NCBI RefSeq assembly: GCF_001187555.1
Contig: NZ_LFIJ01000001.1
Coordinates: forward strand, 460,169 to 524,168
Direction: 5' to 3'
DNA: 64,000 nt
Source: Gilvimarinus polysaccharolyticus
GTDB taxonomy: Bacteria > Pseudomonadota > Gammaproteobacteria > Pseudomonadales > Cellvibrionaceae
Positions 16,971 through 26,051 of this stretch are shown piece after piece. The stretch's first letter is position 1. The number at the start of each line of letters is the position of its first letter. The position numbers and the translations under genes are program-made. A model generated the notes under the pieces. The model saw only the letters and a list, made by a program, of their open reading frames with translations, had not been told where the DNA came from and made no database searches.

Positions 16971-19900
16971 ATGATAGCCAATACCTTTTCTCGGGGTGCC
17001 CTTGCGGCACTGATTATGGCTGTAAGCAGCGGCACTTACGCACAGATAAGTAACTTGTCTGGTGTCGCAACTGCCACGGCTAGCACCCAAGATTTACCCG
17101 CCAATGCCGCCATTGATGGCGACGGCAATACCCGCTGGGCCTCTAGCGGGCAAGTCGACCCTTCCTCGTTAACCCTTGATTTTGGGGATCGCTATACGCT
17201 CTCGGAAGTGGTTATTTACTGGGAGGCTGCTAATGCCGCCCAATACGAGATTCAGGGCTCCAACGATGGTGTGAGCTGGTCGACCATGGCTACTCGTAAC
17301 GGTGGCACTTTTGGCGATCGCACTGATACCGTGTCGGTCTCGGGTGATTACCGGTATGTGCGAATGCATGGCATCAGCCGCAGTGCTGGCAACTATTGGG
17401 GTTACTCCATCTGGGAGATGGAAGTCTACGGTGCGCCGGTAAGCTCTACGGCCGAGTCGGTACGTATAGAAGCTGAAGATTACGATAACTATTTTGACCT
17501 CAGTGTTGGTAACAATGGCAATGCCTACCGCAGCGACGATGTGGATATTGAAGCCAATGCTGATGGTTTTAATGTCGGTTGGATGGACCCAGGTGAATGG
17601 CTTGAGTACAGCGTTCAGTTGGGCGCGGGTAGCTATGAGCTAAGCACTCGGGTTGCCTCGCTAAACGGCGGAGGTGATTACACGCTATCACTGGCGGGTG
17701 CGGCGCTAGGAGGTAGTGTGCCTGCGACAGGTGGCTGGCAGTCGTGGCAAGAGCAAACACCAGGCACTATTGCCGTGGCGCAAGCTGGACAATATACCTT
17801 GCGCCTCGATGTAAATGCTGCCGGTATGAACCTCGATTGGATTCATTTAGAGGCGCAGCAAAGCTCCAGCTCATCTAGCGCCAGCGGCGGTTGCGACGAT
17901 GGCTGCCTGCAAATGTTGGATGCTCAGACGTTGCGGGCAACGGTTAGTCAGGGCGATACAGTGGATATTCACTACCGCGTTAACGGCGGCGGACAAAATA
18001 ATGTTCGTATGACCGATACCGGCACTGAGTGGGTGTACGATATTCCGGGGTTAAGCAGCGGTGATCTTGTCAGTGTTAGCTTTACGGTTATTACTAACGG
18101 TGCCGGTGAGAGTTTGGCGTGGCGCGACTATAGCGTTGACGGCTCGAACAGCTCGTCTAGCAGCTCTAGTAGCTCGTCCAGCTCTAGCTCTAGCAGTTCC
18201 AGCAGCAGTTCTAACTCTAATAGCTCATCAAGCAGCTCGAGCACCTCTCCAGCTGGTCCCGTAACACCGCTTTATAACAGTGGTACGACACTTGAGCCGG
18301 TGATTCAATTTGATCGTGGCGATGCTTTAGTAACCCGCTTTTCTGACCGTGGTCGTGACCGCCATGCGAAAGAGGACATGTTCCAAGCATACGAGCACTA
18401 CTTGAGTTTTTACTGGGAAGATCGCACGGCGGCTATCGAGATTATCGACTACGTGGCTAAAGGTGGCGATACTATTCGTATGAATGTTGAAACTCAGTTT
18501 CGTCTAAATGATACCGAGGCCGAGAACCGTTGGTTTTATCGCGGCGTAGGTACAGTGGCGGAGTTTTGCGACAACGGCACCATGGAGGTTATTGACGACA
18601 CTCACTACTATAAAGAGCGCACCTATAATTGCCGTGAAGGCCGCTCGATTCAAATTGGCGATAAAATGGAGTTTGAGTTGAGTCAATTTTTGGATCACAG
18701 CGTACCTAATGGTCGCTCGGCTTATTATGGCTCGACTTACTTGTATATTGTGGGTGAGGGGCTAGTGCCGTGGGAAGTCGGCGGGGCAACACCGGCCGGT
18801 GGCATTAAAGATTCGGTTAAAATTCCTGAAAAAGCGTGGCTGGGTGGTCACACCACCGTGCATGCCATGAGCTCTAATGAGCCCGACAATCTATTTATGC
18901 AAATGGCCACCAACATTGGTTACGGTAACGCGCAACCGTTTATGTTGGGCCGCCGGGTTCTGCACAGTTCGTTCGTCGATGGTTTGCACGATGAAAATCC
19001 GATTGATAATCCACCTTTGACATCGGCTATTGGTGGCTCCGGCCCGTTGTTTGTCAACTCAAGCTGTACCGGTTGTCACGAGCGCAATGGTCGTGCAGCG
19101 CCAAGTGCAGTGGGCCAGAATCTGGATAAGTGGGTGTTTAAAGTTGGCGATATTAACGGCGATCCGCACCCGCAGTTAGGGCGTGTGTTACAGCCAGAAG
19201 CTAACAGTGGTGCAACTAGCGAAGGTCAGGTAGCCATATCATCTTGGACTGAGCAAAACGGTTTACGCTCGCCTAACTTCCAATTTTCCGGCGTCACGCC
19301 CGAGACTTTCTCGGCTCGTATCGCGCCACCGTTGGTGGGTATGGGGTTGCTTGAGGCGATTTCTGAGTCGGACGTATTAGCGCTTGCCGATCCTAACGAC
19401 AACAATGGCGACGGTATTTCGGGTCGCGCTAATCGAGTTGGCGATCCACTCACTGGCGCGACTCGTTTAGGTCGGTTTGGCTGGAAGGCCGGTAAGGCGA
19501 CTGTCAAAGCCCAAGTGGCTGGTGCCTTTAATACCGATATGGGGGTGATGAGTTCACTGTTTCCTAATCCCGACTGTGGCAGTGCTCAGGCAAATTGTGG
19601 TGCGTCTGGTTCTGAGCTGGCCGACACAGATTTGGACAACCTGACCAAGTACATCTCGCTGTTGGGCGTGCGCGCACAACGCGACTATGATGATGCGGCG
19701 GTGCTTAATGGGGAAACCTTGTTTGGCTCTATTGGTTGCGCCGATTGCCACACGCCGTCTTTCCAAACGAGCCAGTTTCATCCGTTGGCTGAGTTACGTG
19801 ATCAGACAATTCGGCCTTACACCGACTTGCTGTTGCACGACATGGGCCCAGGCCTTGCCGATAACTTAGGCGAAGGCGATGCAAGTGGTAGCGAGTGGCG

Positions 19901-20138
19901 CACCACACCACTGTGGGGTTTAGGTTTGTCCGCTTGTGTTACCGGCGGTATGACTAATGCGGGGCAGGGGCAGCAGGTGTGTACGCCAGTGCACAGCTAT
20001 TTGCACGATGGCCGCGCACGCAGTATTGATGAGGCTATTCGTTGGCACGGCGGTGAGGGTGAAGCCTCTAAGCAAAGCTATGAATCTTTATCTACGGCAC
20101 AAAAGAACGATGTGTTAGCCTTTTTACGCTCATTGTAA
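16971..20138 (+). CDS. Secreted CBM32-CBM6-dihaem cytochrome (DHOR/DUF1111, MauG/peroxidase-like) fusion
   Basis: About 1,055 residues with a signal peptide (...SSGTYA-QI). Domains: CBM32/F5-8C (~25-160, AAIDGDGNTRWASS... YWGYSIWEMEVYG), CBM6 (~162-292, VRIEAEDYDN... GEWLEYSVQL... LDWIHLE), a small beta domain (~305-392), a pure Ser linker (~393-425), a divergent N-terminal region, then a di-haem oxidoreductase domain with CTGCH (~700) and CADCH (~923) c-haem sites and LLHDMGPGLAD. Such domains belong to the MauG/cytochrome c peroxidase relatives. Linked to two sugar-binding modules, it probably does redox chemistry on or near polysaccharide, possibly supplying electrons or handling peroxide for oxidative enzymes (inference). 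Start: ATG at 16971 with GAGGAG; the open frame extends 32 codons upstream. Confidence 0.88.
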   Translation: MIANTFSRGALAALIMAVSSGTYAQISNLSGVATATASTQDLPANAAIDGDGNTRWASSGQVDPSSLTLDFGDRYTLSEVVIYWEAANAAQYEIQGSNDGVSWSTMATRNGGTFGDRTDTVSVSGDYRYVRMHGISRSAGNYWGYSIWEMEVYGAPVSSTAESVRIEAEDYDNYFDLSVGNNGNAYRSDDVDIEANADGFNVGWMDPGEWLEYSVQLGAGSYELSTRVASLNGGGDYTLSLAGAALGGSVPATGGWQSWQEQTPGTIAVAQAGQYTLRLDVNAAGMNLDWIHLEAQQSSSSSSASGGCDDGCLQMLDAQTLRATVSQGDTVDIHYRVNGGGQNNVRMTDTGTEWVYDIPGLSSGDLVSVSFTVITNGAGESLAWRDYSVDGSNSSSSSSSSSSSSSSSSSSSSSNSNSSSSSSSTSPAGPVTPLYNSGTTLEPVIQFDRGDALVTRFSDRGRDRHAKEDMFQAYEHYLSFYWEDRTAAIEIIDYVAKGGDTIRMNVETQFRLNDTEAENRWFYRGVGTVAEFCDNGTMEVIDDTHYYKERTYNCREGRSIQIGDKMEFELSQFLDHSVPNGRSAYYGSTYLYIVGEGLVPWEVGGATPAGGIKDSVKIPEKAWLGGHTTVHAMSSNEPDNLFMQMATNIGYGNAQPFMLGRRVLHSSFVDGLHDENPIDNPPLTSAIGGSGPLFVNSSCTGCHERNGRAAPSAVGQNLDKWVFKVGDINGDPHPQLGRVLQPEANSGATSEGQVAISSWTEQNGLRSPNFQFSGVTPETFSARIAPPLVGMGLLEAISESDVLALADPNDNNGDGISGRANRVGDPLTGATRLGRFGWKAGKATVKAQVAGAFNTDMGVMSSLFPNPDCGSAQANCGASGSELADTDLDNLTKYISLLGVRAQRDYDDAAVLNGETLFGSIGCADCHTPSFQTSQFHPLAELRDQTIRPYTDLLLHDMGPGLADNLGEGDASGSEWRTTPLWGLGLSACVTGGMTNAGQGQQVCTPVHSYLHDGRARSIDEAIRWHGGEGEASKQSYESLSTAQKNDVLAFLRSL

Positions 20139-20184
20139 GTTGCTAGCCATGGGGTGACGGATTACTCCTAGCTAGGTTATTTAG

Positions 20185-20218
20185 AAAGCCCAGCCATTAA
20201 TCTGGCTGGGCTTTTTTT
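20185..20218 (+). terminator. Terminator of the dihaem protein gene
   Basis: AAAGCCCAGCCA-TTAATC-TGGCTGGGCTTT forms a 12-bp stem followed by T7. It lies 46 bp after the stop codon and reads on the plus strand. Confidence 0.9.
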
Positions 20219-20521
20219 ATGTATTATTGATTTGGAAAATCCGGAACGACTGGCTGTGTGTGTGCCGCAGCTCTAGGTTTGGTCTTTAGTGTGTGCTTAG
20301 CAGGTTAAATAGCGCCATCTAGGCTAACGCTGAGTATGTTGCTAATGAAACGGGATTTTCTGACTCTGGGAGTATGAATCAGCACAGCAACCTACTTATA
20401 ATGGGCCGCTTTAGAAGTAGCAGTCCATAAGCTACGTGCCATAGAGTTCACAGCAATCCGCCTGTTTAAATCTTTAGCACCATGGTTTTAGCTTGTTACT
20501 TTGTGTCAACGGAGTATGGAT
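20219..20521. other. 303-bp region upstream of the lipid cluster
   Basis: No gene or clear structured element is seen. It must contain the promoter for the lipid cluster. Confidence 0.4.
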
Positions 20522-21184
20522 ATGCTTAATGATAGCGCCCGCCGGCCACTTAAGGTTCGGTCTTCAAAATATTCGCAAGATATTGCCCGTAAGCTGTGCC
20601 AGTACCAGGTAACTCCCAATCAAATATCAGTGACGAGCGTGCTCTTTGCGTTACTGGCGGCGTTTTGTTTGATAGGGATGCGTTATTACTGGGGGTGCTG
20701 GTTGCTGCCTATATTGGCCGCGGTATTTATTCAATGCCGACTGTTGTGCAATTTGTTTGATGGCATGGTAGCGGTTGAGGGAGGCAAGGCCACCGCAGCG
20801 GGTGAGTTGTTTAACGATATCCCCGATCGTATCGCCGACCCTTTGATTATTGTGGCCGTAGGTTACGCCGCCCAACCTATTTTAAGCTGGGCCGATAACT
20901 TAGGTTGGTGTGCCGGTCTGTTGGCGGTGTTAACCGCCTATGTACGCACTCTGGCTGTTAGCATTGGTGCGCCCACTAGTTTTGCCGGACCTATGGCTAA
21001 GCAGCATCGAATGGCGCTATTAACCGCCGCTTTAGTGCTGACAGCATTAGAATCCGTGGTGTTTTCGCAGCAAGGCTATAGCCTTGTTGTGGCTTTAATA
21101 ATAATTGCTCTGGGCTCGCTATTAACGTGTATTAATAGGGCTCGCGCTGCCTACCTGTATTTGGAATCCGCCAAAAATGATTAA
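20522..21184 (+). CDS. CDP-alcohol phosphatidyltransferase, YnbA-like variant
   Basis: About 220 residues with six hydrophobic segments. The CDP-alcohol transferase motif DGxxAR(x8)Gx3Dx3D appears as DGMVAVEGGKATAAGELFND + IPD: the Arg is Val and the third Asp is Asn. E. coli YnbA also has Asn there, as I recall, so this may be a subfamily trait rather than decay. The enzyme should swap CMP from a CDP-lipid for an alcohol at the inner membrane; the alcohol is unknown. Start: ATG at 20522 with GGAG 7 bp upstream; an ATG at 20516 is too close. It overlaps the next gene by 8 bp, so it is translationally coupled. Confidence 0.85.
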   Translation: MLNDSARRPLKVRSSKYSQDIARKLCQYQVTPNQISVTSVLFALLAAFCLIGMRYYWGCWLLPILAAVFIQCRLLCNLFDGMVAVEGGKATAAGELFNDIPDRIADPLIIVAVGYAAQPILSWADNLGWCAGLLAVLTAYVRTLAVSIGAPTSFAGPMAKQHRMALLTAALVLTALESVVFSQQGYSLVVALIIIALGSLLTCINRARAAYLYLESAKND

Positions 21185-22109
21185 TGTTCCGCAACATGCT
21201 TTTTATGCCATGTGTCTGGTGCTTGCGTTATTACTGTTGGCAACCGTAATACGGTTAACTCTTAAAGCCTGCAACCCCAGTCGAGACTATACCGAGCTGC
21301 GCCAGCGCATCCAGTCTTGGTGGGTAATGATCGGCATCTTGTTTTTTGTCTTGCTTGCAAGCAAAAACGTTGCCATCGTATTTTTTGGTTTTATCAGCTT
21401 TTTGGCCTTGAAAGAATTTTTGTCGATTGTGCCGACCCGTCATGCTGATCGGCGGGCTGTGTTTTGGGCGTATTTGTCTATTCCAGTGCAGTATTATTGG
21501 GTGTCTATGGGCTGGTACGGTATGTTTATTATTTTCATACCTGTTTATGTGTTTTTGTTTATACCTATACGTATGGTGCTTATTGGTGAAACCCGTGGCT
21601 TTATAGCATCGGCCGGGGTCTTACATTGGGCATTAATGTTGACTGTGTTTTCAATCAGTCATATTGCGTACTTGTTGATGTTGCCAGATAAAAATAATCT
21701 AGCCGGCGGTATGGGGCTGATTATATTTTTAATTTTTTGCACGCAATTTAATGATGTGGCTCAGTACGTTTGGGGGAAGCTGTTTGGCCGGCACAAAATC
21801 ATCCCCAAGGTCAGCCCTAATAAAACTTGGGAGGGTTTTGTTGGAGGACTGTTAACGGTTGCTGTTTTTGCAAGCTTTATTGCGCCGTGGCTTACCCCGC
21901 TTTCTTGGCGCGAAGGGCTGGTCGTTGGTTTGATTATTGCCGTTGCAGGTTTTATGGGGGACCTTGTTATTTCGTCGGTTAAGCGTGACTTGCAAATAAA
22001 AGATACCGGTCAGCTTATCCCTGGCCACGGAGGCCTGTTGGATAGAATGGACAGCCTAATGTATACCGCGCCGTTATTTTTTCATTTTATTTATTATTTG
22101 CACTATTGA
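21177..22109 (+). CDS. Phosphatidate cytidylyltransferase (CdsA/YnbB-like)
   Basis: A 310-residue polytopic membrane enzyme that makes CDP-diacylglycerol from phosphatidate and CTP. The CDS-family signature is complete: SSVKRDLQIKDTG followed by IPGHGGLLDRMD near residues 263-290. FNDVAQYVWGKLFG and SPNKTWEGFVGG are further conserved blocks. It is paired with the CDP-alcohol transferase upstream and an acyltransferase 8 bp downstream, which makes a small dedicated phospholipid cluster comparable to E. coli ynbAB. It is probably a second copy beside the housekeeping cdsA, which usually sits with the dxr/bamA genes and is not seen here. Confidence 0.9.
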   Translation: MINVPQHAFYAMCLVLALLLLATVIRLTLKACNPSRDYTELRQRIQSWWVMIGILFFVLLASKNVAIVFFGFISFLALKEFLSIVPTRHADRRAVFWAYLSIPVQYYWVSMGWYGMFIIFIPVYVFLFIPIRMVLIGETRGFIASAGVLHWALMLTVFSISHIAYLLMLPDKNNLAGGMGLIIFLIFCTQFNDVAQYVWGKLFGRHKIIPKVSPNKTWEGFVGGLLTVAVFASFIAPWLTPLSWREGLVVGLIIAVAGFMGDLVISSVKRDLQIKDTGQLIPGHGGLLDRMDSLMYTAPLFFHFIYYLHY

Positions 22110-22117
22110 GAAAAATC

Positions 22118-22771
22118 ATGATGGCTAGAGTTTTAAAAATAATATTTTTTGCCTTTATTGTTAAGCCCGTCGTGCTTGTAGTGCTTGGGCTGAACGTTGG
22201 CAACCGGCAAAACTTACCGCGTAAAGGCCCTGCGGTGGTTGTTGCAAATCATAATAGCCATCTGGATACCTTGGTGCTAATGAGTTTGTACCCGCTGTTG
22301 GATATACATCGGATACGGCCTGTTGCCGCAGCGGATTACTTTTTGTCTAATCGTTTGGTGGCATGGTTCTCTTTAAACGTCATAGGTATTATCCCGCTGG
22401 AGCGCAAAGCAAGAAGTCGCCCTAAGGTTTTGTTTGAGCAGTGCGAGAAAGCTTTGGATAATGGCGATGTGCTAATTATTTTTCCAGAAGGCTCTCGAGG
22501 TCAGCCAGAGCAGCTTGGGACACTAAAGCGCGGTGTTTATCATTTGCTAAAAAATCGTCAAGATACAGTGTTAACTCCGGTGGTAATGCACGGCTTAGGT
22601 CGCGCATTACCCCGTGGCGACGGGCTGTTAGTGCCGTTTAATTGCGATGTTATGGTCGGTGAAAGCATAGCGATTGGTGCGGATGGGCAAGAGCTGATCG
22701 ATAATTTAACAATTGCTTATAAAACATTGTTGGATCAGTGCCTTACTCGACGAAGTTCGGATGTGGTGTAA
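22118..22771 (+). CDS. 1-acyl-glycerol-3-phosphate acyltransferase family (PlsC-like)
   Basis: About 217 residues with an N-terminal membrane anchor. The catalytic motif NHNSHLD (NHx4D) is at ~residues 44-50, and the phosphate-binding block IIFPEGSRGQPEQLGTLK at ~125. It acylates a lysophospholipid or related acceptor at the inner membrane. Start: ATG at 22118, with GAG 7 bp upstream; a TTG at 22106 is also in frame. Together with the preceding two genes it gives a route acyltransferase, CDP-lipid synthase, head-group transferase. Confidence 0.88.
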   Translation: MMARVLKIIFFAFIVKPVVLVVLGLNVGNRQNLPRKGPAVVVANHNSHLDTLVLMSLYPLLDIHRIRPVAAADYFLSNRLVAWFSLNVIGIIPLERKARSRPKVLFEQCEKALDNGDVLIIFPEGSRGQPEQLGTLKRGVYHLLKNRQDTVLTPVVMHGLGRALPRGDGLLVPFNCDVMVGESIAIGADGQELIDNLTIAYKTLLDQCLTRRSSDVV

Positions 22772-22905
22772 GTTGTGGCCGGTATTGCGTTAGATGCTTC
22801 CACCTAAAACAGTGTCTCCATTTGCTGTTTGTTTGTGTTAGCGCACGAGCATTGTATGACTGTTCAGTTATACTGGCGCCCACCTATCTGCAGCTCGAGG
22901 CGCTT

Positions 22906-24234
22906 ATTATTATCCAACGTTTAAAATCGCCGGTTCGGTGGCTGGTGGAGATGGTCGCTCGCTATCCGGGTTTATTAGCGCTGCTGGGGTTTATCTCTGG
23001 GGTAGCCAGTTTTTTTCTGGTCGAGCGCGAGCAGGAGCGTTTTGCTCAACTGGTGTCGCTGTTAATGCTAGCCAGCTGGGTGCTCTTGATGCTGGAGAAT
23101 CTGCTCAAGCGTGGGGTTAGTCGCTGGTTTGGGGTGGAGCTGCCAGATCCGCTGGTCAAGTTTGCTGCGCAGTTGGTGCATCAAGAAAGCTTGTTTTTTG
23201 TTATTCCTTTCTTTTTTATCACCACGGCTTGGAATAGTGGACAGATGGTATTTACCGGCTTGCTAATGTTGGCTGCCTGTATTTCTATTGTTGATCCAAT
23301 TTACTACCGCTGGCTGGCACCTAAGCGTTGGTTGTATTTCTTTTTTCACGGTTTCACGTTGTTTGCAGTACTGTTAACTGCGCTGCCGATAATTGTACAT
23401 TTGCCTACCTCGCAATCGTATTTTTGGTCGTTGGCGATTGCTGTATCCTTATCTTTTTTAAATATAGTGCGCGACTTCTCATTTGGCTGGTGGCGGCGTA
23501 CGGCGCTTGCGGCACTGTTGTTGGCGGTTGCTGCGATTGTCGGGGTGGTTGCTCGTCCGTGGGTGCCGCCGGCCACATTGTGGTTAACGAATGTGGCGAT
23601 TACCACGCAGATAGACGATACGACAAAAGCGCCAGTGGCTCAGCTAAAACTGGTAAGTGACGAGCAATTGCAACAAGGGTTGTATGCCTATACTGCGATT
23701 CATGCGCCGCGCGGCTTAAATGAACGGATTTATCATGTTTGGCGTTTGAATGGTAACGTGATTGATAAAATTGCCCTGGATATCAATGGCGGACGTAAAG
23801 CGGGTTACCGCGCTTGGTCACACAAATTAAAATTTCCGCCTTACCCGCAGGGCAGTTGGCGGATAGAAGTTGTGACAGAGGCAAATCAGGTGGTGGGGGT
23901 GTTGCGCTTTAAGGTGGTGGCATCTAAATCCGAGGTGCAGGCTGAGCTTGCAGCAGCGCCAGTGGCTCCAGTTACACTTTTTACGTCACCGGCGTCTGCG
24001 ATTCGCGAGCCGATTGCGGCGGTTATTAAAGCCGAGGGCGAGCAATTAATAGACGGTATTTTACCGGATGAGAGTGCGTCGAGTTTGATGTCGTCGGTCG
24101 ATGAACTGTCGGCTCAGTCGTTGTCAGCCAGTGTATTAGCTGAAGCGCAGTCGTCCGCTACAAAAACATCATCGCTAGCTGGCGGGTCGTCCAGTAAAGC
24201 CAGTGGCTATATGCCGGCACAAGCTGGCGAGTAA
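22906..24234 (+). CDS. Membrane protein with DUF5924 and DUF2914 domains
   Basis: About 440 residues. Residues ~20-230 hold roughly seven membrane segments (YPGLLALLGFISGVASFFLV; LFFVIPFFFITTAW), the DUF5924 part. The next ~120 residues (VAITTQIDDTTKAPVAQLKL... IYHVWRLNGNVIDKIAL... GSWRIEVVTEANQVVGVLRF) are the DUF2914 beta domain, followed by a Ser/Ala-rich tail. Function is unknown. The start is uncertain: the open frame runs from 22738, but the first 50 codons look non-coding. An ATT at 22906 or 22909 lies 5-8 bp after GAGG and gives the N-terminus expected from relatives; the first ATG in the right area is 22951. It probably belongs to the lipid cluster. Confidence 0.7.
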   Translation: MIIQRLKSPVRWLVEMVARYPGLLALLGFISGVASFFLVEREQERFAQLVSLLMLASWVLLMLENLLKRGVSRWFGVELPDPLVKFAAQLVHQESLFFVIPFFFITTAWNSGQMVFTGLLMLAACISIVDPIYYRWLAPKRWLYFFFHGFTLFAVLLTALPIIVHLPTSQSYFWSLAIAVSLSFLNIVRDFSFGWWRRTALAALLLAVAAIVGVVARPWVPPATLWLTNVAITTQIDDTTKAPVAQLKLVSDEQLQQGLYAYTAIHAPRGLNERIYHVWRLNGNVIDKIALDINGGRKAGYRAWSHKLKFPPYPQGSWRIEVVTEANQVVGVLRFKVVASKSEVQAELAAAPVAPVTLFTSPASAIREPIAAVIKAEGEQLIDGILPDESASSLMSSVDELSAQSLSASVLAEAQSSATKTSSLAGGSSSKASGYMPAQAGE

Positions 24235-24350
24235 AACTTAGCAAAAGCCGCCACTTATGGCAATGTCTTGTAACTTAACTGATATAGACAAGGCTGAGCC
24301 GCTAGAGTGTTGATCTGATTATAATTGCCAGTATCGCAAGAGGAGTCTCC

Positions 24351-26051
24351 ATGCGTCATTTTTTACCGCTAAAAGTATTACAACTTATGGTGACGGTGTG
24401 TGTGTTTTGTTCGGCAGTTGTTTGTGCTGAGATGACGGGTTATGCCCGCGTAACTCAAGATGGCCGAGCCGCTGTGGCGACGGTACAGCCACGAGCTACT
24501 GAGGCCGCCATGGCAGTGTTGGCCGAGGGTGGTAATGCGATAGATGCCGCAGTGGCGGCAGCCCTGGCTTTAGGTGTGGTCGATGGCCATAACTCGGGCA
24601 TTGGCGGTGGTTGTTTTGCCGTGGTGCATTGGGCTGACGGCACGATAGAGGCTCTGGATGGGCGCGAGACGGCTCCGATGTTGGCTAGCCGTGATATGTA
24701 TGTGGTAGATGGCCAGCTAAATCGCGAGTTGAGCCGTACTGGTGCGTTGGCCTCGGGCATACCTGGCTCGGTGGCGGTGTACGACTATATGCTGAAAAAA
24801 GGTGGCGCTCTTAAGCGAGAGGCTGTCTATCGGCCGGCCATTGCACTGGCCGAGCAAGGTTTTGCCATAGATCAAATTTACGCTGAACGCTTAGCGCGCA
24901 ACCGCGATGTGTTGGCCCGCTTTTCCGGTACGGCTGAAGTGCTGCTTGATGATAATGGCCAGCCTTGGCCCGCGGGGCATAAACTGGTGCAGCCAGAGTT
25001 GGCTAAAACCTATAAGCAGTTGGCGCAACAGGGAGCTGAGTACTTTTACCAAGGCGAGCTGGCTAAGCGCGTTGAGCTGTGGATGAAAGCCAACAATGGT
25101 TTGATTCGTCAGAGTGATTTTGCGCGCTATCAAATGCTTAAGCGTACGCCGGTGCGCAGCCAGTACCGAGGCTACGAGGTGGTGGGTTTTGGGCCGCCTA
25201 GCTCGGGCGGTGTGCATGTGGCGCAGATCCTGAATATTTTGCAATCGTTTGATTTAACTAAGCTCAGCGAGCTGCAGCGTTACCATGTAACCGCCGAAGC
25301 CATGAAGCTTGCGTTTGCCGATCGGGCGTTTTGGTTGGGTGATCCCGCTTTTGCCGATGTGCCTAAAAATCTTATTAGCGAGACTTACGCTGCATCATTG
25401 AGTAAAACCATCGCGTTAGATGGTACTAATAAGGCGGTAACCCACGGCACTCCGGCAAAAGCCGAGATAAACTTATTTGATAAGCACACCACGCATATTG
25501 CGGTGGCCGATAAAGCGGGTAACTGGGTGGCGATCACCACGACGGTGAATACTGATTTTGGCTCGAAGGTGATTATTCCCGGCACCGGCATGGTGATGAA
25601 TAATCAGATGGATGATTTTGCTGCGCAGCCCGGCGTGCCTAATGTGTACGGTTTGGTCGGCTCCGAGGCTAATGGTATTGCCCCCGGCAAGCGGCCGCTA
25701 TCAAGCATGAGCCCGACCTTGTTGCTAAAAGATGGCAGGCCGGTGATGACGCTGGGGGCGGCCGGCGGCCCAACCATTATTACTCAGGTGGTGCAGGCGT
25801 TAATTAATACGATTGATTTGCAGTTGCCGTTGGCACAAGCCTTGTCGGCCGCACGTATACACCATCAGTGGCGGCCGGATGCGCTTTACCTAGAAAAAAG
25901 CGCATCGCTTGAGCTGCGCGGTGGTTTGCACAAGCTAGGTCACAATATGAAGGATTTAGGACCGTATGGCTCGACGCAAGCTATTGCCTTTACTAAAGAA
26001 GGCTTTGTTGCGGTATCGGAGCCGCGTTTAGAGCAGCGTAATCGCCGTTAG
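24351..26051 (+). CDS. ggt: Gamma-glutamyltransferase / glutathione hydrolase, periplasmic
   Basis: A 566-residue Ntn-hydrolase precursor with a signal peptide (...VVCA-EM). It self-cleaves before the threonine of the THIAVADKAGNWVAIT block (~residue 382), giving large and small subunits. Other family marks: GGGCFAVVHWADG, the DGRETAP loop that carries the substrate-carboxylate Arg, FGPPSSGGVH, and RPLSSMSPTLLL with GAAGGPTIITQV at the active site. It removes the gamma-glutamyl group of glutathione and related peptides. GAGGAG lies upstream of the ATG. The last 59 bp overlap the 3' end of the convergent dusC. Confidence 0.93.
   Translation: MRHFLPLKVLQLMVTVCVFCSAVVCAEMTGYARVTQDGRAAVATVQPRATEAAMAVLAEGGNAIDAAVAAALALGVVDGHNSGIGGGCFAVVHWADGTIEALDGRETAPMLASRDMYVVDGQLNRELSRTGALASGIPGSVAVYDYMLKKGGALKREAVYRPAIALAEQGFAIDQIYAERLARNRDVLARFSGTAEVLLDDNGQPWPAGHKLVQPELAKTYKQLAQQGAEYFYQGELAKRVELWMKANNGLIRQSDFARYQMLKRTPVRSQYRGYEVVGFGPPSSGGVHVAQILNILQSFDLTKLSELQRYHVTAEAMKLAFADRAFWLGDPAFADVPKNLISETYAASLSKTIALDGTNKAVTHGTPAKAEINLFDKHTTHIAVADKAGNWVAITTTVNTDFGSKVIIPGTGMVMNNQMDDFAAQPGVPNVYGLVGSEANGIAPGKRPLSSMSPTLLLKDGRPVMTLGAAGGPTIITQVVQALINTIDLQLPLAQALSAARIHHQWRPDALYLEKSASLELRGGLHKLGHNMKDLGPYGSTQAIAFTKEGFVAVSEPRLEQRNRR

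Noticed and set aside
22738-22905. Upstream extension of the DUF5924 frame overlapping plsC
   Set aside because: Cys/His-rich, noise-like residues that break the family N-terminus; considered untranslated.
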